Assembly (NCBI GenBank): GCA_002711965.1
Contig: PASM01000018.1
Location: forward strand, 16,827-25,565
Length of the DNA stretch: 8,739 nucleotides
Source of the DNA: Chloroflexota bacterium
GTDB taxonomy: Bacteria > Chloroflexota > Dehalococcoidia > UBA1151 > TMED-70
Reading direction: 5' to 3'
Part shown: positions 5,160-8,739 of the stretch, in pieces
Layout: the number at the start of each line of letters is the position of its first letter
Numbering within the stretch: the stretch's first letter is position 1
Translations under genes and position numbers: made by a program
Notes under the pieces: generated by a model
The model's input: only the letters and a program-made list of their open reading frames with translations
What the model was told of the DNA's origin: nothing
Databases searched by the model: none

Positions 5160-6065
5160 ATGCAAAAAGATACTAGAGGTATAACTAAAAGAAAAATAGA
5201 AGAAACTTTAGTTCTTAATTTACTGAGATTAAGTGGATTGATTTCTATTATTACAACGATTGGGATAATTACTATTTTAGGAGTAAACTCTGTACCCTTT
5301 TTCAAGGAAGTAGGATTTACTGAATTTTTTACAGAATTAAAGTGGACTCCATTATTTGTTCCTCAAAATTTTGGTGTCTCTCCATTAGTAAACGGGACTT
5401 TTCTTGTTGCTTTTATAGCTGCTGGAACAGCATTAGTTTTTGGATTGGGAAGTGCTTTTTATTTATCTGAATATGCAACTAGAAATGTTAGAAAAATAAT
5501 AAAACCTTTATTAGAAATTTTAGCTGGTATCCCAACAGTAGTTTATGGATATTTTGCATTGACTTTTGTTACACCTATAATTCAAGTTATTTTCCCTCAA
5601 ACAATTATTTTTAATGCCTTAAGTGCAGGGATAGTCATGGGAATTATGATTATTCCAATGGTTTCTACATTATCAGAGGATGCTATGAATGCTGTTCCTA
5701 TGAGTTTGCGAGAAGCAGCTTATGGACTAGGAGCAAAAAAATACCAAGTGGCTTTAAGAGTCGTATTTCCTTCAGCAATTTCAGGAGTCGTTGCCTCTTT
5801 TATTCTAGCCATATCTAGAGCTATAGGAGAAACAATGATTGTAAGCCTTGCTGCAGGAGGAAAGCCTGCATTAACATTAAATCCTCTTGATGCTATACAA
5901 ACTATGACAGCGTATATAGTCACCGTAAGCCAAGGTGAAACACCTCAAGGATCTGTTGAATATAATAGTATTTTTGCTGTCGGATTATTACTTTTTTTCT
6001 TGACTCTTATTATGAATTTAATAGGAAGATTTATTGTTACAAAATATGCTCAAAATTATGAATAA
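5160..6065 (+). CDS. pstC: Phosphate ABC transporter permease PstC
   Basis: This 301-residue inner-membrane permease is one half of the translocation channel for high-affinity phosphate import. A cytoplasmic basic N-terminus (1-15) precedes a first long span (about 19-41). A loop and then five further hydrophobic segments follow. Family landmarks are LAGIPTVVYGYFAL (121-134), the cytoplasmic EAA loop for contact with the ATPase (EAAYGLG, 185-191, then VVFP at 201-204), and AIGETM (221-226). Length is typical. It lies 3 bp before pstA and pairs with it to form the PstCA heterodimer. The upstream 85 bp carry a candidate Pho box and promoter, so it probably starts its own phosphate-controlled transcript. 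ATG 5160 has no Shine-Dalgarno sequence. Neither pstS nor pstB adjoins it, which is unusual. Confidence 0.95.
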   Translation: MQKDTRGITKRKIEETLVLNLLRLSGLISIITTIGIITILGVNSVPFFKEVGFTEFFTELKWTPLFVPQNFGVSPLVNGTFLVAFIAAGTALVFGLGSAFYLSEYATRNVRKIIKPLLEILAGIPTVVYGYFALTFVTPIIQVIFPQTIIFNALSAGIVMGIMIIPMVSTLSEDAMNAVPMSLREAAYGLGAKKYQVALRVVFPSAISGVVASFILAISRAIGETMIVSLAAGGKPALTLNPLDAIQTMTAYIVTVSQGETPQGSVEYNSIFAVGLLLFFLTLIMNLIGRFIVTKYAQNYE

Positions 6066-6068
6066 ACT

Positions 6069-6890
6069 ATGAAAGAAAAATTTTTCTATATACTCTTTTT
6101 ATCTGCAATTCTAATTGGTATTTTTTCTCTTGTAATTTTATTTGTAGATATAATTTCTGATGGGTATAAACATCTTACTTGGGATTTTTTGACTAATTAT
6201 GCATCAAGAAAAGCAGAAAAATCTGGAATTTTAGCTCCTTTAGCAGGGACATTATGGCTCATAGTATTGACAGCGCTTTTTACTATCCCAATTGGAGTAT
6301 CTACTGCCTTATACCTTGAAGAATTTGCATCAGATAATTTATTTAATAAAATAATAAAAATAAATGTTTCAAACTTAGCAGGGGTTCCTTCAATAATTTA
6401 TGGACTACTTGGGTTAGCTTTTTTTACCTATACATTAGCTCTTGGTAAAAGTTTATTAGCAGGAGCTTTGACAATGACCTTACTTGTTCTCCCAATTGTC
6501 ATTATAGCTTCTCAGGAGGCTATTAGAACAATACAACCTTCATTGAAAGATGCAGCATATGCACTGGGGGCAACAAAATGGGAAGTTTCAAAAAGAGTTA
6601 TTCTCCCTCATTCTATAGGAGGAATAATGAGTGGAATTATCTTAGCGATGTCTCGAGCATTAGGTGAAACAGCTCCAATTTTAATTATTAGTTCATTAGT
6701 ATTTATTACTATGGTTCCATCAGGACCATTAGATAGATTTACCATATTACCATTGCAAATATATACCTGGGCATCATTCCCACAAGATGATTTTAGAGCA
6801 ATAGCATCCACTGGAATTATTGTTTTGTTATTTATATTAATTTTTATGAATTCTATAGCAGTCTATATAAGGTTTAAAACACAGGATTAA
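6069..6890 (+). CDS. pstA: Phosphate ABC transporter permease PstA
   Basis: This is the 273-residue partner permease of PstC. It has about six membrane spans, beginning with a span at about 7-29. Signature regions are ILAPLAGTLWLI (54-65), LAGVPSIIYGLLGL (103-116), the EAA-type loop DAAYALGATKWEV (161-173) with VILP (177-180), and RALGETAPI (196-204), the usual PstA motif. Length is normal. Only 3 bp separate it from pstC, so the two are cotranscribed and probably translationally coupled. No Shine-Dalgarno sequence is visible in the short gap. A complete phosphate importer also needs PstB (ATPase) and PstS (binding protein). In most bacteria pstB follows pstA directly, but here an unrelated EVE-domain gene follows. 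Confidence 0.95.
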   Translation: MKEKFFYILFLSAILIGIFSLVILFVDIISDGYKHLTWDFLTNYASRKAEKSGILAPLAGTLWLIVLTALFTIPIGVSTALYLEEFASDNLFNKIIKINVSNLAGVPSIIYGLLGLAFFTYTLALGKSLLAGALTMTLLVLPIVIIASQEAIRTIQPSLKDAAYALGATKWEVSKRVILPHSIGGIMSGIILAMSRALGETAPILIISSLVFITMVPSGPLDRFTILPLQIYTWASFPQDDFRAIASTGIIVLLFILIFMNSIAVYIRFKTQD

Positions 6891-6908
6891 ATTCTATTTT
6901 GGTAGAAT
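6891..6908 (+). promoter_or_regulatory. Small hairpin overlapping an extended -10 element, between pstA and the EVE gene
   Basis: ATTCTA-TTTTGG-TAGAAT is a 6-bp inverted repeat starting right after the pstA stop codon. Its second half forms TGGTAGAAT (6900-6908), a good extended -10 (TGN plus a 5-of-6 hexamer). This would start transcription near 6915, about 16 nt before the EVE gene. With no T-run after it the hairpin is not a typical terminator. A separate promoter for the EVE gene is the more likely role. Confidence 0.35.
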
Positions 6909-6930
6909 AGACGGATAAAGCAAATTTATT

Positions 6931-7434
6931 ATGTCTAATACTTATTGGTTAGTGAATTTTTCACTAGAAAATTTTAATATATCTAAGAAAAGATCATTCG
7001 ATCTTTTAGGATTTTCAAAAAAAGATAATAAATTGACAAATAAAATAAATACAAACGACCATGTATTATTTTATATCTCAGATATTAAAAGTTTTGTTGG
7101 GTCTTCAGTTGTAAATTCTAAGAAATTTTTTGATAAAAAGAAAATTTGGGATCTTGAAGAGGATGATGTGAAATTTCCCTACAGGGTAAAGTTGAAATCA
7201 ACTAAAATTTTGCCTGAAAAAAAATTTATGAGTGGGTATGATGTAGCCCCTTCATTGAGTTATTTGAAAAGATGGGCCCCAGAAGATTGGTATCTGGCTT
7301 TCTTAGCTCCAGTACACATTATTTCTCATAATGATTATCAGATTATTTCAAAAGGTATTGATGATTCATTAAGTCCCAAACAGAAAAATACTCAGATAAT
7401 AAAAAAAACTAGAAGAACCAAGAAAAAGAAGTAA
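6931..7434 (+). CDS. EVE-domain protein with lysine/arginine-rich tail
   Basis: This 167-residue cytoplasmic protein matches the EVE domain (PUA-like fold, formerly DUF55) over about residues 3-140. It shows YWLVN at 5-9, LLGF near 25-28, NDHVLFYIS at 42-50, FVGSSVV at 55-61 and FPYRVKLK at 82-89, the typical strand pattern ending in a segment on the order of NDYQIIS. EVE domains bind modified or unusual bases in DNA or RNA. They are found alone as housekeeping proteins and also fused to restriction enzymes. The last 20 or so residues are strongly basic (KKTRRTKKKK at 158-167) and could add non-specific nucleic acid binding. No enzymatic domain is attached. It follows pstA by 40 bp on the same strand, probably with its own promoter, and ends exactly where the convergent tatD gene ends. 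A link to phosphate uptake is not implied. Confidence 0.8.
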   Translation: MSNTYWLVNFSLENFNISKKRSFDLLGFSKKDNKLTNKINTNDHVLFYISDIKSFVGSSVVNSKKFFDKKKIWDLEEDDVKFPYRVKLKSTKILPEKKFMSGYDVAPSLSYLKRWAPEDWYLAFLAPVHIISHNDYQIISKGIDDSLSPKQKNTQIIKKTRRTKKKK

Positions 7435-8193
7435 CTACAAATTCAAAATATTTTTTGAATTATATTCTATTTTTTCGATTAATAATTCTGGTTTTATTTT
7501 TTTTAAACTACTCAATTTTTCTATAATCAACACAAGATCTTTAGGTTCTGTCCAACGTAATCTGTTTTTTTTAAAATATTGAGGATAGCTATCTGTTTCT
7601 ATAACTAATTGTTCTAATGGGATTTTTTTAATTACATCGGATAGAATTTCATCTCTTAGAAAAGGCTTAGCAACTGAAATATAAACATTTTCATTTAGAA
7701 GTTGTTTTGCATAATTGTAATCGCCTGAAAAATAATGGGCTACAGACTTTATTTCATTTATTTTTGCGATTTTAATCAAATTTATTGCATCTTTTTCTGC
7801 ATTTCGAACATGAAAAGCAACAGGTAATTTAATACTCTTTGCTAGGATGATTTGTTCATAAAAAAAATCTTCTTGAATTTTTTTATCCGGTGAACTTTCT
7901 TGAAAATCTAGACCTATTTCACTAATCATAATAGTTTTTTTATTTTCTGAAAGTTTAGATAATTTTTCAATATAATTATCAGTTTTTTCATCAAAAATAT
8001 TTTGAGGATGAATTCCTACCGCAGAATAAATCTCCTTATATTTTTTTGATAATTCAATAGAATTTTTAGAATCAGATAATGTTGTACCAGCTGCAATAAT
8101 TATTTTGATATTATTTTTTATAGAATTATTAATTAATATTTCTATATCTTCGTTACTAAATTGTTGTACATGTGTATGAATATCTATTAGCAT
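7435..8193 (-). CDS. tatD: TatD-family metal-dependent hydrolase/DNase
   Basis: This 252-residue cytosolic TIM-barrel enzyme belongs to the TatD family of the amidohydrolase superfamily. The metal ligands are all present: H6 and H8 in DIHTH, E92 in SEIGLDF, H128 in AFHVRNA, H153 in AHYFSG and D201 in ETDSYPQ. GIHP (60-63) is also conserved. Relatives are Mg-dependent 3' exonucleases or DNases, some of them acting in DNA repair or on D-aminoacyl-tRNA. Length is normal. The usual ETDAPYL box reads ETDSYPQ here, followed by KKNRLRWTEP instead of the usual R-x-NEP; I associate this variant with Chloroflexota relatives, from memory. The start ATG 8193 gives the expected MLIDIHTH. It has no Shine-Dalgarno sequence. 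The stop abuts the convergent EVE gene with no spacer, and the gene is divergent from uxuA with 40 bp between starts. Confidence 0.9.
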   Translation of the reverse strand: MLIDIHTHVQQFSNEDIEILINNSIKNNIKIIIAAGTTLSDSKNSIELSKKYKEIYSAVGIHPQNIFDEKTDNYIEKLSKLSENKKTIMISEIGLDFQESSPDKKIQEDFFYEQIILAKSIKLPVAFHVRNAEKDAINLIKIAKINEIKSVAHYFSGDYNYAKQLLNENVYISVAKPFLRDEILSDVIKKIPLEQLVIETDSYPQYFKKNRLRWTEPKDLVLIIEKLSSLKKIKPELLIEKIEYNSKNILNL

Positions 8194-8204
8194 TTTAAGA
8201 ATCT

Positions 8205-8223
8205 ACTATTAAATTTATAAAAT
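8205..8223. promoter_or_regulatory. Divergent promoter region between tatD and uxuA
   Basis: Only 40 bp separates the two divergent start codons, so both promoters must overlap here or extend into the genes. The AT stretch contains TATTAA (8207-8212) and TATAAA (8216-8221) on the plus strand. On the minus strand it contains TATAAA (8219-8214), which could serve tatD with a leader of roughly 10-15 nt. No -35 hexamers stand out. Confidence 0.3.
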
Positions 8224-8224
8224 T

Positions 8225-8228
8225 GGAG
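8225..8228 (+). promoter_or_regulatory. Ribosome binding site of the uxuA-like gene
   Basis: GGAG lies 5 nt upstream of ATG 8234 (GGAGTAAAAATG). It is one of only two clear Shine-Dalgarno sequences in the window and supports this start. Confidence 0.65.
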
Positions 8229-8233
8229 TAAAA

Positions 8234-8739
8234 ATGAGACCAGGATTTGGGCAATTCAATGTAGCAACTCCTGAATATTTGAGATTTGCAGCACAATATG
8301 GAGTAAAGGACATATTACTTAATAATCCATCTCTTCAGGAAGAAAAACCAGGTGTATGGTCAAAAAAGGAATTACTGAAATTAAAGTTAACTATAGAAAG
8401 TTATAACTTGAGATTATCAGCAATTGAAAATGTCCCTACTCATTTTTATGATCAAATAATGCTAAATGGTCCTCAAAAAGATCAGCAGATAGAAAATATG
8501 ATTCAAAACATTTCCAATATGGGAGAAATTGGTATTCCAATCTTCGGATATAATTGGATGCCTTCTCACGTTTGGAGAACTGCTCCCAAAACAATCAGAA
8601 GTGGATCTATAGCAACAGCTTTTAATTATGAATCTGCGAAACAAATGCCAATATCTCATGAAAGAGAATACTCAGAAGATGAAATGTGGCAAAATTTAGA
8701 AGAATGGATAAAAATAATAACTCCAATTGCAGAACAAAA
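8234..8739 (+). CDS. uxuA: Mannonate dehydratase-like protein (UxuA family), 3' end outside window
   Basis: The frame is open from ATG 8234 to the window end (168 residues) and is cut by the edge. UxuA dehydrates D-mannonate to 2-keto-3-deoxygluconate in hexuronate breakdown. It uses a TIM barrel like that of xylose isomerase and a Mn or Mg ion. Visible family features are ENVPTH (65-70, matching the ESVPIH region of E. coli UxuA), a helix with QQIENMIQNISNMGEIGIP, GYNWMPSHVWRT (105-116, matching YNFMP-x-x-D-W-T-R-T), and NLEEWIKIITPIAEQ at the end (154-168, matching the stretch just before the metal-site region). The long insertion present in E. coli UxuA between the YNFMP box and that helix is much shorter here. 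So this is the shorter subtype and its exact substrate may differ. The metal ligands lie beyond the edge. It is divergent from tatD. Confidence 0.8.
   Translation, partial: MRPGFGQFNVATPEYLRFAAQYGVKDILLNNPSLQEEKPGVWSKKELLKLKLTIESYNLRLSAIENVPTHFYDQIMLNGPQKDQQIENMIQNISNMGEIGIPIFGYNWMPSHVWRTAPKTIRSGSIATAFNYESAKQMPISHEREYSEDEMWQNLEEWIKIITPIAEQ

Noticed and set aside
6891..6908. Intrinsic terminator after pstA.
   Set aside because: The stem is only 6 bp, mostly A/T, and no T-run follows.
1..8739. CRISPR array, insertion sequence, prophage, toxin-antitoxin pair or defence island.
   Set aside because: No spaced repeats, transposase, integrase or phage-type genes are seen. The tRNA carries no visible attachment-site duplication. 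The EVE and TatD genes alone do not make a defence system.

Overview
The window is a compact, very AT-rich bacterial chromosome segment. Genes sit on both strands with little space between them. The best guess for the source is a streamlined, probably marine Chloroflexota bacterium of the SAR202 kind. This rests on low GC, a sugar-acid gene theme (enolase-superfamily start, lactonase, mannonate dehydratase), a small CxxC/CxxC zinc-ribbon protein beside phoB, and a TatD variant I associate with that group. It is an inference from gene content and composition, not a proven placement (about 50% sure).

Left part (1-2683): the first bases carry, on the minus strand, the start of a gene whose 11 visible residues look like the N-terminus of an enolase-superfamily enzyme. 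A complete tRNA-Pro(TGG) with encoded CCA follows, then a beta-propeller lactonase of the 6-phosphogluconolactonase family. Convergent to it, and overlapping its end by 18 bp, is an MFS carrier. A 64-residue single-span membrane protein is encoded just upstream of the carrier and overlaps its start.

Middle part (2684-6890): a short intergenic region leads to a 50-residue zinc-ribbon protein (2807-2959). Next come a phosphate-response module, phoB and phoR, and then the two phosphate ABC permease genes pstC and pstA. A TTAACG-N5-TTAACA direct repeat with an 11-bp period lies just upstream of pstC. It looks like a Pho box and would link PhoB to the transporter genes. The genes for the binding protein (pstS), the ATPase (pstB) and phoU are not in the window. 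The 5' end of phoR is odd. The natural ATG overlaps the end of phoB but is one base out of frame with the rest of the gene, at a run of five A's. The only in-frame conventional start is a TTG that removes the first membrane span.

Right part (6891-8739): an EVE-domain protein with a lysine-rich tail abuts, with no gap, a convergent TatD-family metal-dependent hydrolase. A mannonate dehydratase-like gene (uxuA family) runs divergently from tatD and off the right edge.

Overall, two functional themes can be supported: phosphate sensing and uptake (phoB-phoR-pstC-pstA), and sugar-acid or sugar-lactone use (enolase-superfamily start, lactonase, perhaps the MFS carrier, UxuA-like dehydratase). There is no CRISPR array, insertion sequence, phage gene or rRNA. 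Most starts lack a Shine-Dalgarno sequence; the MFS and uxuA starts are clear exceptions. I see no convincing undescribed multi-gene system. The phoR start anomaly and the Pho-box candidate deserve the closest look.
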